Shown here: piece after piece, positions 20,145 through 31,217 of the stretch
Layout: every line of letters begins with the position of its first letter
How positions within the stretch are numbered: the first letter of the stretch is position 1
Assembly (NCBI GenBank): GCA_933822405.4
Contig: CAKOGP040001936.1
Span: 62,001-126,000, forward strand
From: Cylindrotheca closterium
Lineage: Eukaryota; Bacillariophyta; Bacillariophyceae; Bacillariales; Bacillariaceae
DNA: 64,000 nt
Reading direction: 5' to 3'
The notes under the pieces: generated by a model
Seen by the model: the letters and a program-made list of their open reading frames with translations, nothing else
Told to the model about the DNA's origin: nothing
Databases searched by the model: none
Made by a program: the position numbers and the translations under genes

Positions 20145-20656
20145 TAAGGACATTCATTCAAAGCGCAGCCATGTCATTGCAGCTACCGAATTTATGGTAT
20201 TCCACCCGCCCATGGGTACCATTCCATCTTAACTTTTGTATCTAGTCTATTGTTTCCGTGTACGTACAGGCAGGGTAATTCATTGCTTGCCTTTAACAGT
20301 CAATGTCAGCTAAGAGTACACAGGTACACGTGTGTACTGGTAGATCAGTACAAGTAGGTGACTACTAGAGTAGTGTCGAACTGTGAGAGCACCCTTTTTC
20401 ACTCCTTCAGATCCGTTGAAGGAACATGTAGTCGTGATGCGTTAAGTATCCCCTAATACTCTAATTATCAAAATCGCCGTTGGGCTTTTTTACTCTTTTG
20501 ATCACCGGCAGTTTGGAATGTGTTTGGATCCAGTGTGCAGGCAAGACAACCCGGTAAAAGTTCTAGCATCCGATAACTGCAACAAAACCTCTGGTTCCTT
20601 TTTGGTTCACACAAAGATAACCGAAAAAGTACGAGCAAATACAAAGAATCAACGAT
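20145..20656. other. Intergenic region
   Basis: About 510 bp between two plus-strand genes. It is rich in short GTAC-containing palindromes (around 20210-20370), a feature shared with other gaps in the window. No ORF with coding character was seen. Confidence 0.45.
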
Positions 20657-22174
20657 ATGATTACCACAATGGTACAAACAGAAGACAATATTCAAAGCAA
20701 CAAGAGAAGAAGAGTTGGCGAGGAGCCAGACCTTCACAGGTTCTCAAACCAAGCGGAACAGGAAAAGGAACCACCAAAATGCTACGTCTCGCTGCTGGTC
20801 CTCAAGATGGAGGAATGCCTAGGAGAACTAGGCGTCAAGGATCTAGAGATGTCGGAACTGGAACGAATGAGTATCATGATTTACGAATCGATGTCAATAT
20901 CCAGCCGAGATTACCATTCCGTCCAACATGTGTTTGACATTTCCAAGGACATGACGAAGCCAATTTTGATTCTGAGTGCTCTATTCCACGACTGTGTCTA
21001 CTTTCAGGTAGACAAGAGCCTCACCCCGGCACAAGAAGAGCTACTTCAGGGAACTTATACTACAGATAGCAGGGGGAACCTGGAGTTTAAGGCGTCTTCA
21101 GAAGAATGCAATGACGAGTTATTGAAGATGGTCGAGTATCTCTTTTCCTTGAGACCAGGGAAAAAGATCGAAAAGGGACTGAATGAATTCTTGAGTGCTC
21201 TCATTGCTGTCCGATGCCTCAAGAAATTTTTGCCCATGGATCAACTTGCCGAAATTGCTTGTTGTATTGAAGCAACGATCCCTTTCCGATCGGACAATCC
21301 AGAAACCAAGTTGCAACCAATGGAACACTTGTTCAGTAGACTGGTAGAAGCAAACAAGAAATTCAATTTGGAAATGAAGGAGGACCAAATGGAAGAGGCG
21401 ATACACAAGGCTGTCAATGTGGCTCTCAGCGATGTTTCGAATTTTGCTGCCACGGATGTCTATGATTTCTTGGACGGCACTTGGAGTTTGCTTCCAGAGC
21501 AAAATGAGAATCTGCGAATGCAGTACTGCATTACTGTAATGGATATGCAAAAGGCTCTCAATGGAATGTATGGTTTCTTTCACTTTTACTTGAAACCGGA
21601 AAATGTCTTCGACGAATTCCGAGGCAGACCGTCTCAGAAAGAGCTTGACTGGAAGCTCGAACTATGCAGGCGAAATGTGTGTATTGCCAAGAAATATGTA
21701 GGGGCCAAGCTGTATGCGATGAGCGTAGTGGCAGCATTTGCATGCTTGACGGGGGGCGATGGACCACTCAGTCTTTTCTTGGGGGACCTAAAGTCAAACA
21801 AATCAATGTTGCAGCATACCAGCTTTGATGACTTTTTGCCAGAATCCACGCTGGATCATCTGAAAAAGTGCGACAAGGTTGTCTACCACATTCTCAAGGA
21901 AGGGAGAAAAACTGAAACTCTATTTGACACAAAGCAATCACCAATATCAGCATATCTGTATGCAATACTTGGGGATGAGAGGTTGAATGAAATTCTAACA
22001 ACAGTCGAGCTGTTTCCAATGGAAAAGGAAAACGCTAGGCTGATATTAAAGGCGCTGCCAATTGAAGCACTGGAAGCATTATCTACTGCCTTGAAGAGTA
22101 TAGCACTATCCAGAACGAAGAAGTTTGAAACGCTAATGGAACAACTTCGGGAGGAAATGAAACGCCAAGACTAA
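20657..22174 (+). CDS. HD-superfamily-like protein, predicted metal-dependent phosphohydrolase
   Basis: 505 residues. The N-terminal half resembles the small HD-superfamily phosphohydrolases. RDYHSVQHVFDISKDM supplies His ligands, and ILILSALFHDCVYFQVD supplies the HD pair (about residues 106-112). The usual following region with an acidic switch is less clear, but ACCIEATIPFR resembles the C-terminal part of the domain. The C-terminal half is mostly helical without known motifs (KLELCRRNVCIAKKYVGAKLYAMSVVAAFACL). A nuclear-type basic patch NKRRRVG lies at the N-terminus. Activity on nucleotides is a family expectation only. Confidence 0.65.
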   Translation: MITTMVQTEDNIQSNKRRRVGEEPDLHRFSNQAEQEKEPPKCYVSLLVLKMEECLGELGVKDLEMSELERMSIMIYESMSISSRDYHSVQHVFDISKDMTKPILILSALFHDCVYFQVDKSLTPAQEELLQGTYTTDSRGNLEFKASSEECNDELLKMVEYLFSLRPGKKIEKGLNEFLSALIAVRCLKKFLPMDQLAEIACCIEATIPFRSDNPETKLQPMEHLFSRLVEANKKFNLEMKEDQMEEAIHKAVNVALSDVSNFAATDVYDFLDGTWSLLPEQNENLRMQYCITVMDMQKALNGMYGFFHFYLKPENVFDEFRGRPSQKELDWKLELCRRNVCIAKKYVGAKLYAMSVVAAFACLTGGDGPLSLFLGDLKSNKSMLQHTSFDDFLPESTLDHLKKCDKVVYHILKEGRKTETLFDTKQSPISAYLYAILGDERLNEILTTVELFPMEKENARLILKALPIEALEALSTALKSIALSRTKKFETLMEQLREEMKRQD

Positions 22175-23090
22175 ACATGTATATAAATAATAAATTATCT
22201 ATGTTTGATAACAGATGTTCTGATATATGTTTGATAACAGATGTTCCAATAAAAGATGATTGATTCATTCCTAAATACCACAAGTTGGAGGAGTACTAAG
22301 TAATTATACCAGTATGTGGGATTCAAAGCCAATGAACAACAATTTAATAGTGATAATGACAAGAACAGTAGCTGAGCTGATCCAACATGGATTCGAGTTC
22401 TGGCCTCTTGGATTTAGCTTCAAGCGTTGACCAAGCTGAGCTGTGACAACCTTCCACTACCACTACCACTACCACTACCACTGCTCGAAACCACGATTGA
22501 TAAAAAGCCGATGGGACTCAATACTGCAAGTCGTAGTTTTCGGCCTCCCGCGGCTGTGGACGTAGGTGAGCAATCGGAGCGTTCGATCCACATTTCCGTT
22601 CAAGATGCTGGCCGCGCAGAGGAATTTTTCAGAGCGCAAAATTGGGTAACACCCACACAGAGGACTAATGTATTCCCTTAATTTGTCTAAATCGTGTTGA
22701 CCTCCTCGCGCCTGCCAGTATTACTTAGATGGAAGCACATGGCTGCATTTTAATTTCGTCGAAATCGCCTCACACAACAACCCAGCTTATCCCGGAACCT
22801 TCCCTTCCCATAGTTGTGTATTGAACTCGCTTGCTTGATCCAACCGCCCATACAAAAAGACTATTGTCATTGCAACTCCCACATTCGGAGTTTGTGTGGC
22901 AAGAAGCAAGAAGTTATTGGAACTGTTGTTAGCATTATTAATAGCATTGGAAATCAAATTACACACGAAAGCAACAAACCACTCTCCATTCCGAACTGAA
23001 TTCAATTTGAAATACAGTAGCCCTTCCTTGTTTGGGTATTAACGATCTACGGCATTGCAAAACGATAAAAGCGCTGCAATTCAAAGGAAC
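22175..23090. other. Intergenic region
   Basis: About 900 bp. It contains a direct repeat of ATGTTTGATAACAGATGTTC (near 22201 and 22227) and a CCACTA hexanucleotide run at about 22454-22482. A short ORF at 22427-22681 has no homology signal I recognise, and its proline/leucine start is only the repeat, so I do not call it. Confidence 0.45.
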
Positions 23091-25302
23091 ATGTGGTGGC
23101 AAAATCAACCATTGTCATCTTCGGATGAAGACCGGGAAGAAACCCCTCGCCATCTTTCTTACAACGATTATCGACGGACAACATCTTTTCCATCTAACTT
23201 TAGTGGATACTCGTATCGATCCAAGAGTGATGGAACACCAATGACTGTCTTGCAAATGACTCCTTCACCGGTGCAATCACCGCTGATATCGGATCTATCA
23301 CCCATAGGAACCGCTTCCTTTTCCAGTATTCAACAAAATTACCTTGATCAAAGCATTCCCACGCCCACTGCGATTCTTTTTCGAGATTCCACGCCTACCA
23401 AACGGCGGCGCAAGAGAAGCAACCGACGAACAAGATTGTCTGATTCTTTGCATTTGGAAGACTCTGGCTATGACGCTCGACCTCCATTGGCAACCACTCG
23501 GCGTCGCTCTGGGTATCGCAAATACCGGGGATCACCTCACACTTCTGATACATCTCCGGAAACTAGCACTTCCGGGAGAATGGATGGACACTTTTCGCGA
23601 CATCCATCTCCTCCTCAACGGCCTTATAGTCCTAAGGATGCTTCTTTCCGAGTGAATTATCACTGGTTCATTCAAATTACTTTTGCGTGCATGATTATTA
23701 TCAGTGGTGCCGGCATCGTTTTCCTAACGAATTCGGTGGCCTCGATGGAACACTACGATCCAGTCCGACCTGAGATGCACATGACAGAGGCAGGATTGCG
23801 AGGAAAGATGGTCTCGGGACACTGGGACCGGCCATTCCCAGCTCCTCTCAAGCAAAAGTCCAAATCGAAAGAAAAAAAGCACGAATCGAGCCAAGAAAAG
23901 AAAAAAAAGAAAAATCCTGAAAAGAAAAAAGAAAAGACTCCAGCGTTGGCAGGTTCCAAAAAGGAAAAACAGCATGGATCATCTCATGAAAAGAAGAACC
24001 ACGGCCTGCCACGGGTCATCACACCCCCACCCCTCCACAAATCGGATCCAATGTTTGAAAAACAAGACTTGGCGCTCTATTCCAAGGTAACCACCAATAA
24101 ACGTCGCGTCGTGGCCTTGGACCCGTCCATGCCATTGCCGCACCACCGTACACTCAAGCTGTATCCCGCTGATTTTACGGATAATACCCAACTCTATCCC
24201 ATTCTAGACTCGGACGATGAGAGGCTAAAGTTGATGGAAATCCGAGAACCTCATGAAAGTGAGGAATGTGTGCCCATGCAAGAATGGCAGACAACCTTTC
24301 ATCCATCGTGCAATGAAATGCACGAATTGCCCTTGGCAGACTTGGGAGTGGATGATAATATGGAATTTTTACTCTTTGGTACCAAGGGATTCTGGAGAAA
24401 TGCTTGGAGAGTGGACTTTCAAGAGGAAGAGAACCCAATTGTCTTGAAGACACTCAAGTAAGTTTTGAATGTGAATTGGAATTCTCCTTGGTTGTCTTGT
24501 TTCATCAGTTTGCTCATCAGATCCTTCAATTTTCAGGTTTGAACACAACTTTGAGGATGCTCACTTTGAGCACGATCGAATTGATGCCGTAGCTATGGAA
24601 CGACTGACATCGTCGAAGCATGTTATCAATATCTTTGGGTTCTGTGGGCATTCCGTCATGACAGAGTTTGCGGATAATCCCAGTATCGGAAAAGTGGTGG
24701 AAAAGGCAAGAAAGAAGCCGCTTCAGCTACTTCGAATCGCCAGAGACATTTCCAAGGGTTTGGCCGATATCCACGGAATTGATGGCGACAATAACTCTAC
24801 CTTTGTCCATTTGGATATCAACCCTGCCAACGTGGTAGGCGTGGGGGGGACACTCAAATTAAATGATTTCAACATTGGCATCATTCGCCAATGGAATACC
24901 ACTTCCGATAAACCATGTGGTTTCCCATCCCAATATCCAAATCCTCAGTGGAGATCTCCCGAAGAAGCCCGTGAACAAAACGATCTAACGGAGAAGGTCG
25001 ATGTCTTTTCCATGGGACATATTTTCTTTAGATTGATTTGTGGAGCGGAACCATGGAACAAGTTGGAACCCAATGGTCGGCCATCAAAGGACGAAATTGC
25101 CGAAAAGGTCAAGAGTGGTGTGCTTCCATACATTCCCGAGACTGTCATGGAGTCTGTTGATCCCGAGGTCGTGGCCATTCGAGAAGCGATGTTGTCATGC
25201 TATTCCTTCCATCCCCAAGATCGTCCCAGCGCTCGTAGTATTACCCGATCGCTGGACAAGGTCTTGCAGAATTTGAAAAAGGAGACTCTCAGTGAGATTT
25301 AA
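23091..25302 (+). CDS. Single-pass membrane protein with protein-kinase-like domain
   Basis: Exons 23091-24457 and 24537-25302 (79-nt intron, GTAAGT ... TTTTCAG) give 710 residues. The join rebuilds LKTLKFEHNF inside the kinase N-lobe. Residues 1-190 are Ser/Pro/Arg-rich. One membrane segment lies at 191-216 (WFIQITFACMIIISGAGIVF). A lysine-rich linker follows (KSKEKKHESSQEKKKKK), then the kinase-like domain. It has a degenerate glycine loop (FGTKGFW), the VAIK-type Lys in IVLKTLK, a catalytic loop VHLDINPANVV (HRD as HLD, Asp and Asn kept), a metal loop DFN instead of DFG, SPE for APE, and a C-lobe with VDVFSMGHIFF. Strong positive charge before the membrane segment suggests N-in, so the kinase could face the lumen or exterior. 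It may be active; the substrate is unknown. Confidence 0.75.
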
Positions 25303-25650
25303 GATGTGGAGAATTACTTTTATTAGCCAAGTATCATCTGTTAATTAATAATATTACCTTCTATCTACAGTATCGGTACCGTATTGTCCTTCATCTCTAA
25401 ACTTTCAGCGACTACTGAAGTACCGGTACATGTACGATACTGGCTTCTGTTGCAGTCCGCTCCTCCGCGCCCGGGTTGCGATGTATTTATTTGATTAGTC
25501 CGACTCATTCAAGTGACGTGTTATCATGTACGCAAACAACCGAAACCATGAACATTCCAACTTCGGTAAATCATCAATCTTGCAGGGTGGACAACCCTAT
25601 CATCGACTTAGCTAACCCATCAAAGTTACAGCATACAAATTCACAGAGAG
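25303..25650. promoter_or_regulatory. Intergenic region with GGTACC/TACCGGTA palindromes
   Basis: About 350 bp upstream of the hydrolase gene. TCGGTACCGTA lies near 25372 and TACCGGTACATGTAC near 25421. These match palindromes in other gaps of this window; a regulatory role is inference only. Confidence 0.3.
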
Positions 25651-26628
25651 ATGATATCAAGAATAAAAAGAACCCCTTACTTCTTTATTGGTCTGTTGAT
25701 GCTCCCAATCGCAAGCAGCTTTTCGACCTACAGTCATTCCTCCTTTCACACTTCTCCATCGTTTCCATCCACACTGCTGAGTCGATCCGTGTTGAAACAA
25801 ACTACAGCCGCCTTGCAAGAAAACACAGTGTCATTGCAGTGGACAGAATTTTACAATACCGATCAAGACAATACACCAGTCCTTTTGCTGCATGGACTCT
25901 TGGGTTCCAAACGCAACTTTGCATCGCTTGCATCTTCATTGGGCGCTCAGTTGGAAAAGCAACGACGAATAGTGGGAGTGGATTTGCGAAATCATGGAGA
26001 TTCCGAATGGTCCGATCAGATGAGTTATACGGCCATGGCCCAAGACGTTTTGGAATTTTTGAAGGAACAAAATATTGACAAGGTGATATTGGTGGGCCAC
26101 AGCATGGGAGGCAAAGTAGCCCAAGCCATGAGCTTGTTGTATCCCGAAAAAGTGGAAGGTCTGGTGGTAATTGACATTGCACCCGTAGCATATTCCCGAA
26201 CAGATCCACATTGGAAGGCGGTCGAGGACATTCTGCATGCCATTCACGCCGTCGACATTGTAGAAGCAACCAGCAAGACCGAGGTGGACAAGCTACTACG
26301 ACCGACCATTCCGGATCCAGCACTGCGAGCATTTGTCTTGACGAATTACGATTCTCGAAAAAAGGGATGGAAGATCCCAGTGGGTACCATTGTGGAAGAG
26401 CTGGAGTCGATAGCAGGGTTCGATGTTCCTGCTGACACGACCTATATTGGAGATGTCTTTATCATCAACGGAGGACAGTCTCGATTTGTAAGACATTCCT
26501 ACATGGATCAAATTGCGGATTTCTTTCCGAACCATATGCTGACAACGATTCGAGGAGCTGGTCACTGGGTGCATGCCGAAGCACCTGATGATACAATTGC
26601 ATTGCTCAGGAGATATCTTGATCGGTAA
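25651..26628 (+). CDS. ABHD11: Alpha/beta hydrolase, ABHD11-like, plastid-targeted
   Basis: 325 residues with the complete alpha/beta-hydrolase set. LLLHGLLGSKRNF is the oxyanion-hole region. DLRNHGDSEW is typical of the YbfF/ABHD11 group. The nucleophile elbow is GHSMGGKVAQ (Ser about 152), and the catalytic His lies in GAGHWVHAE. These are esterases or thioesterases; animal ABHD11 protects the lipoylated 2-oxoglutarate dehydrogenase complex. The N-terminus (YFFIGLLMLPIASSFSTYS) is a signal peptide ending in an S-S-F motif, followed by a Ser/Thr-rich stretch. That fits a diatom bipartite plastid presequence, not a mitochondrial one. Targeting is an inference from the motif. Confidence 0.85.
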   Translation: MISRIKRTPYFFIGLLMLPIASSFSTYSHSSFHTSPSFPSTLLSRSVLKQTTAALQENTVSLQWTEFYNTDQDNTPVLLLHGLLGSKRNFASLASSLGAQLEKQRRIVGVDLRNHGDSEWSDQMSYTAMAQDVLEFLKEQNIDKVILVGHSMGGKVAQAMSLLYPEKVEGLVVIDIAPVAYSRTDPHWKAVEDILHAIHAVDIVEATSKTEVDKLLRPTIPDPALRAFVLTNYDSRKKGWKIPVGTIVEELESIAGFDVPADTTYIGDVFIINGGQSRFVRHSYMDQIADFFPNHMLTTIRGAGHWVHAEAPDDTIALLRRYLDR

Positions 26629-27176
26629 ATATGTTTGGATGATGCATAAAGACAGGTCTTCATCACAAGAATTGCAAGCTCAGTTAAGCATAGGGAGCCT
26701 CCAGTCGACGATATGAAGCCGGCAGTCCAGGATATACGTTGGAGATGATTGATCAATCCAAGGAGCATTCACAAAACTGAGTCAAGGCTTAGTTCCAATT
26801 TCGGTGATGCTATCTCGACGATTACTGCGACTTGGCAGCCGCTGAATGGAACTCGCCAATTCTGATGTCAAGAGACGAGATAAAGTTGTCGCCTATAAGT
26901 GATGTATACTACTGTAGTAGAGAATACATAGTGTTAATCTACAGTAACCCGAAATGTTTTGCCAAACCAGCCCTAATACTTTTCTATAGGAGCAGTGCCT
27001 TCAGAGATGATGGCAACAGGGTCCTTGGAGGCGGCAACTGTTGGAGCGTCATCCTTTCCAGCAGGAGAATCAACAACGTTCCCCTCCATAACAGACTGGT
27101 CAAAACCGAAATCCTTCTTCTTTCTATCAGAACCAACAGCAGACTCCTCTTCCTTCTTTTCTTCCTCCTTTGTCTC

Positions 27177-28007
27177 CTACTTGTTGGGTGAGATGCGCTT
27201 GGACGGTCCTTGTCCGTCGATAGTAGCTTTCTCGGCACCACGCTTCTTGGTTGGAGAAGAAGAAGAAGAAGAAGAGGAACCAACAGTGGCCTTTCTGTCA
27301 TTGGAGTTCGTGTCAGCTTCGCCATCATTAGGTTCCGTCAGTCCAGCGGCCACCCAGTCATCAAAGACGGTATTTTTACAACCAGCCCTTTTTTTAGCAT
27401 CGGCTACCAAGTAATCATAGTCGATCTTCTTGCTGGCAGCCATTCTGTTATCATGGGCATCATCGCTCTCCTCGTTGATCCATGCCTGTAGCATTCCTCG
27501 GATTTTCTCAAAGGCAGATTCGATAGCCTCAAAAAGGTTATTGAGGGCGACCTCGTGGTAAGAGTTCTCTCCGTGAGAGAGGAATTTTTCGGCTCCCAGA
27601 ATGAGGGATTGAGTCGACCTGATGAGATCCTTCCATCCTTCCAAGTGGTCTGCAGGGTCCAAACATTCGATTGGAAAACCTCCCGAGCATCCAGCAAAGT
27701 AAATGTGACCGGCGTCGACGATAGCCCTCAACAACCCATCCTCTCTGGTATCACCATGTTCATCATAATTGGCATCGTAATTATCACATTTCAAGATAGT
27801 ATCCAACATCGACTGGATGTTCTCGATGGCTGGCCCAAGCTTGGCGAGTGCTGTCGGGTGAGGGGAAGTCCAATGATCAGCAATAAGACACTCGATGGTG
27901 TCAATAGTAGAGTTTTCGACTTTGTCAAAGTACGCCTTGAGAGAATACATGCTTCTCTTGGTGGTAGCAAGTTTGGCGGTGGCCTTGTCGCTGATCGTAA
28001 TAGTCAT
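27177..28007 (-). CDS. Uncharacterised helical protein, possibly truncated by an in-frame stop
   Basis: 276 residues, no family recognised. The body is helical (KAYFDKVENSTIDTIECLIADHW, LNNLFEAIESAFEKIRGMLQAW) with an ordered Cys/Gly stretch IYFAGCSGGFPIECLDPADH (about 108-127). The tail is Ser-rich, then basic (SPTKKRGAEKATIDGQGPSKRISPNK), like a nuclear signal. After the TAG at 27177-27179 the same frame stays open for 67 more codons to 26973. That stretch has the same charged, low-complexity character (KEEEKKEEES; KDDAPTVAASKD). So the gene may have lost its last 67 residues, or the stop may be read through. The gap 26629-26972 shows no other gene. Confidence 0.6.
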   Translation of the reverse strand: MTITISDKATAKLATTKRSMYSLKAYFDKVENSTIDTIECLIADHWTSPHPTALAKLGPAIENIQSMLDTILKCDNYDANYDEHGDTREDGLLRAIVDAGHIYFAGCSGGFPIECLDPADHLEGWKDLIRSTQSLILGAEKFLSHGENSYHEVALNNLFEAIESAFEKIRGMLQAWINEESDDAHDNRMAASKKIDYDYLVADAKKRAGCKNTVFDDWVAAGLTEPNDGEADTNSNDRKATVGSSSSSSSSPTKKRGAEKATIDGQGPSKRISPNK

Positions 28008-28036
28008 GGTGATGATGATGATGATGATGATGATGG
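28008..28036. repeat. GAT trinucleotide microsatellite in the 5' leader
   Basis: A run of about nine GAT/ATG-type triplets lies immediately upstream of the minus-strand start codon at 28007 (ATC on that strand). The rest of the gap to 28438 holds GTACGGTACC near 28225 and no gene. Confidence 0.75.
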
Positions 28037-28438
28037 TGTGGTAGTAGTAGGTACCAGATACGGTGGCTATATTCTTCTATTCTTCTGTTGGTCACTTGGG
28101 AGACTGGCGCTCCGATTTCGTCTTGGAACGGAAAATAATATGAGAGGAAAACATGGTCCAACAAGATTGTTAAAAAGAGCCAATTTAGCCACCGACTATT
28201 TGGCTCGATCGCAGATGTACAAGTACGGTACCGATTATATAACTTTGAAAACAACATTTTGAATTTGACATGTCATCACCGTTTTGGCGCGTGATATATT
28301 ATAAAAGGATAGATGACGGCGGACAGGCTGCTTGAAACGTCCAGTAAATTCTGAAAACTCAATCTGAAACATTCACTTTTTGCAACCAACGAGTGACCAA
28401 CAAGAAAAGCATCCTAGTTCTCTTCAAACCAATCTAGT

Positions 28439-31084
28439 ATGACCACTCTGGACGACTTGAACATTGTTGTGGCTCCAGTACAAGCCAAAGTACAACCAAT
28501 CAATAGGAAGAAGAACAACAAATATGAGAAACGTCGTCGAAAAGCCAAGATTGCCAAAGAAGAAGGAAACGTTTCCACCGCCGCAACCACAGCTCCAACG
28601 ACAACGGATTCATCTACAACTACGGTAACGAAGACAGAACCTCAAAAAGTTACAGCTCCATCGAAGGAGAACACTCATGAAATTACTGTTGAGGAGAAAA
28701 CCACTCCAGCTGAAACTACACCAAACAGTACAGAAAAGAAAGTCGACGATTCGTCTGCAGAACCCAAAGCTGTCAAGGAAGACATTGCCAAGAGGGACAA
28801 ACACAGTAGGAAGAAACAGGACTCAACAGAAATCAGCGATGACAAAGTCACACCAGAAGAACCAGCAGTTCCACTCAAGGCTTCTCGCCGCAACCGACCA
28901 AAGCCCCAAGAAGGCACGGAAGAAAGTGAGGAAGATCATGCCAAATACTTGGCCAAATATCATGCTCGTCCCATGGAGCTAGATCGACGATCAGGAGCCA
29001 GAGGGGTAACGAGAGTCTCCAAAGCATCCTCTCACATCTTCGATGCCCAGGAATGGGACTCGCTCAATATTAACTCTCGAATGACGGAGTCGTTGAAATC
29101 CAGATTTGAACTCAGCAGCCCGACAGGAATTCAAGCCAAGACAATTCAAACCTTTCAGGACAACCCCGAAAACAATGTACTTGTCCATTCAGAAACAGGA
29201 TCCGGTAAAACACTGGCGTACTTGCTTCCCATTCTACAGCTGTTGGGGTACGGTGGATTTTCCAAAACTGGTGATGCGAAAAAAAAAACTCGCAAAGAAT
29301 TGGGAACCAAATGCCTGATCTTGTGTCCAACACGAGAGTTGGCGAGTCAAACGCTACAAGTGTTGGAAAAGCTGTGTCAAGCCAACTTTGCGGGATGGAT
29401 TGTTCCTGGCGGACTCCTGGGTGGAGATTCAAGAAACTCGGAAAAGTCGAGAATACGAAAAGGATTGGGAGTCATCGTTGCAACACCCGGTCGGTTGCTG
29501 GATCATCTGCAAAAGACGGAATCGCTGCTGTTGAATCTGAAGGGCAAGCTAGAATGGTTGGTACTCGATGAAGCTGATCGACTTTTGGACATGGGATTGG
29601 GTGACCAAGTGAGACAGATTGTACAAATTGTTCGGTCGAATGAAGCATCCAAGTCCAAGGCTTGGTTGAGATCTGTGCTGATTTCCGCGACAGTTACACA
29701 ATCGGTGCAAGATTTGGCTAGTGAACGGATATTGTGTGGCGATCAAAAGTGGATCTGGGTGAAGGGAGCCAAATCCAAGCCCGGGCAGGACGGTGGAGCC
29801 ATAGGTGATAATGTTGAAACGGACAACGGATACTCAGCTTCGACACCAAAACAGTTGGCACAGTTCCATATTTCTGTTACCGCAAAGCTTCGCTTAGCAA
29901 CACTTGTCGCTTTTTTGGTACAACGCGTCAAGAAGGGCGAAAGAGTAGTAGTCTTCATGGGAACGTGTGCAACTGTGGACTACCACTACGAACTCTTCAA
30001 AGCGTCGGAAAGCCTATGGGAAAATGATAGTGATTCGGATTCCTACGGTTTGTTTGGAAGCAAAGCGAGGGTATTCAAACTGCATGGCAGCGTGGCGCAC
30101 TCTCGAAGAAACCAAGTCCTAAAGAACTTCAATGGCATGAAAGAATCTGCGATTCTGTTATCAACCGATGTCTCTGCTCGTGGACTGAACTTGAAAGGTA
30201 TCGATTGGACTGTGCAATATGATCCTCCTTGCGAAATTTCCGACTATGTCCATCGAGTTGGGCGAGTGGCCCGGGCTGGCAAGGCTGGTCATTCTTTACT
30301 ATTTCTGTTGCCATCAGAACGTGCTTACTTGGATGTTTTGAAGACCATGGGTATCGATGAGCTAACCCCACTTTCGCTATCGAGCACATTGAATCAAGCT
30401 GCATCCGCTTGTAAATCCTTGTCGTTGGAGGGCATGAAGAATGGTGGTGGTGGTTCCAACTTTGGGAAGGAGAAACCCAGCAGTCGTTTGGGAGAATATT
30501 TTGCCATAGAAATCCAACGTCGATTCGAAGATTGTGTCATTAAAGATGACATTGAAGCCAAAAAGGACAAGAAAGAAAAAGACAAGAAACGAAAACGTAA
30601 GAAAGAATCTTCAATGAAGAATGAAGGGCTTCTCATGGGGCTCGCAAGAGATGCTTTCATGAGTTTCCTGAGAGCCTATTCCACAAAGAAAGAAGCCGCT
30701 GTTCGATCTATTTTCTCTGCCAGAGCACTACATGTTGGACATGTAGCAAGATCTTTTGCTTTAAAGGAGCCTCCAAAGTCTTTGGTGTCTAAACATCGCC
30801 AAAACAAGAAGGAACAAGAACAAGAAAACATGGATGCAGAAGCCAATAAACCAAAGTCATTGGCATTCCACTCTTCTGGTGGTAGTAATGCAGCAGGACG
30901 CGACGACGAGGAGGATGTAATTCCGGAGAGTTATGATAACGCCGTGAAGGAAATAGAGGAAACTCGAGTATTTAAGCGGCCGAAATTTGGTGGTGACAAA
31001 GATGGTGGGAAGGCAAGGAATGCCAAATCGTTGTTACTTGCCAATGCTTTCAAAATGCAAAACAATCTCATGGATTCTATGTAA
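28439..31084 (+). CDS. DDX31: DEAD-box RNA helicase, DDX31/Dbp7 type
   Basis: 881 residues, single exon. Dbp7/DDX31 is a nucleolar helicase needed for 60S subunit assembly. The N-terminal 180 residues are basic/acidic low complexity. Core motifs in order: FDAQEWDSLNIN (the family's F-x-x-L-x-L region), SSPTGIQAKTIQTF (Q motif), SETGSGKT (Walker A, 251-258), PTRELASQ, ATPGRLLDHL, DEAD (377-380), SAT, STDVSARGLNLKGIDWTVQYDPP, and YVHRVGRVARAG. A long gap between the SAT motif and the second RecA lobe, and the C-terminal extension with the basic KDKKEKDKKRKRKKES insert, are typical of the DDX31 group. The gene is paired on this strand with another nuclear-type gene 133 bp downstream. Confidence 0.93.
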   Translation: MTTLDDLNIVVAPVQAKVQPINRKKNNKYEKRRRKAKIAKEEGNVSTAATTAPTTTDSSTTTVTKTEPQKVTAPSKENTHEITVEEKTTPAETTPNSTEKKVDDSSAEPKAVKEDIAKRDKHSRKKQDSTEISDDKVTPEEPAVPLKASRRNRPKPQEGTEESEEDHAKYLAKYHARPMELDRRSGARGVTRVSKASSHIFDAQEWDSLNINSRMTESLKSRFELSSPTGIQAKTIQTFQDNPENNVLVHSETGSGKTLAYLLPILQLLGYGGFSKTGDAKKKTRKELGTKCLILCPTRELASQTLQVLEKLCQANFAGWIVPGGLLGGDSRNSEKSRIRKGLGVIVATPGRLLDHLQKTESLLLNLKGKLEWLVLDEADRLLDMGLGDQVRQIVQIVRSNEASKSKAWLRSVLISATVTQSVQDLASERILCGDQKWIWVKGAKSKPGQDGGAIGDNVETDNGYSASTPKQLAQFHISVTAKLRLATLVAFLVQRVKKGERVVVFMGTCATVDYHYELFKASESLWENDSDSDSYGLFGSKARVFKLHGSVAHSRRNQVLKNFNGMKESAILLSTDVSARGLNLKGIDWTVQYDPPCEISDYVHRVGRVARAGKAGHSLLFLLPSERAYLDVLKTMGIDELTPLSLSSTLNQAASACKSLSLEGMKNGGGGSNFGKEKPSSRLGEYFAIEIQRRFEDCVIKDDIEAKKDKKEKDKKRKRKKESSMKNEGLLMGLARDAFMSFLRAYSTKKEAAVRSIFSARALHVGHVARSFALKEPPKSLVSKHRQNKKEQEQENMDAEANKPKSLAFHSSGGSNAAGRDDEEDVIPESYDNAVKEIEETRVFKRPKFGGDKDGGKARNAKSLLLANAFKMQNNLMDSM

Positions 31085-31217
31085 TCCTAATTTAATGACA
31101 CTTTGCAAGTACCTTCAATGTTATCGCCAACGTAGAAAATGTAGTGGCATGCCGGCGGTTGAAAAAGATGAAAAAAAATACCGCGCCACTTGAGATCGAC
31201 ACCAAAGCTATGTTCAC

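Noticed and set aside
22427..22681. 84-residue ORF
   Set aside because: Starts in a CCACTA repeat, has no motif, and is isolated in an AT-rich gap.
25476..26078. 200-residue ORF overlapping the ABHD11-like gene
   Set aside because: Lies in another frame across clear hydrolase motifs, so it is a shadow.
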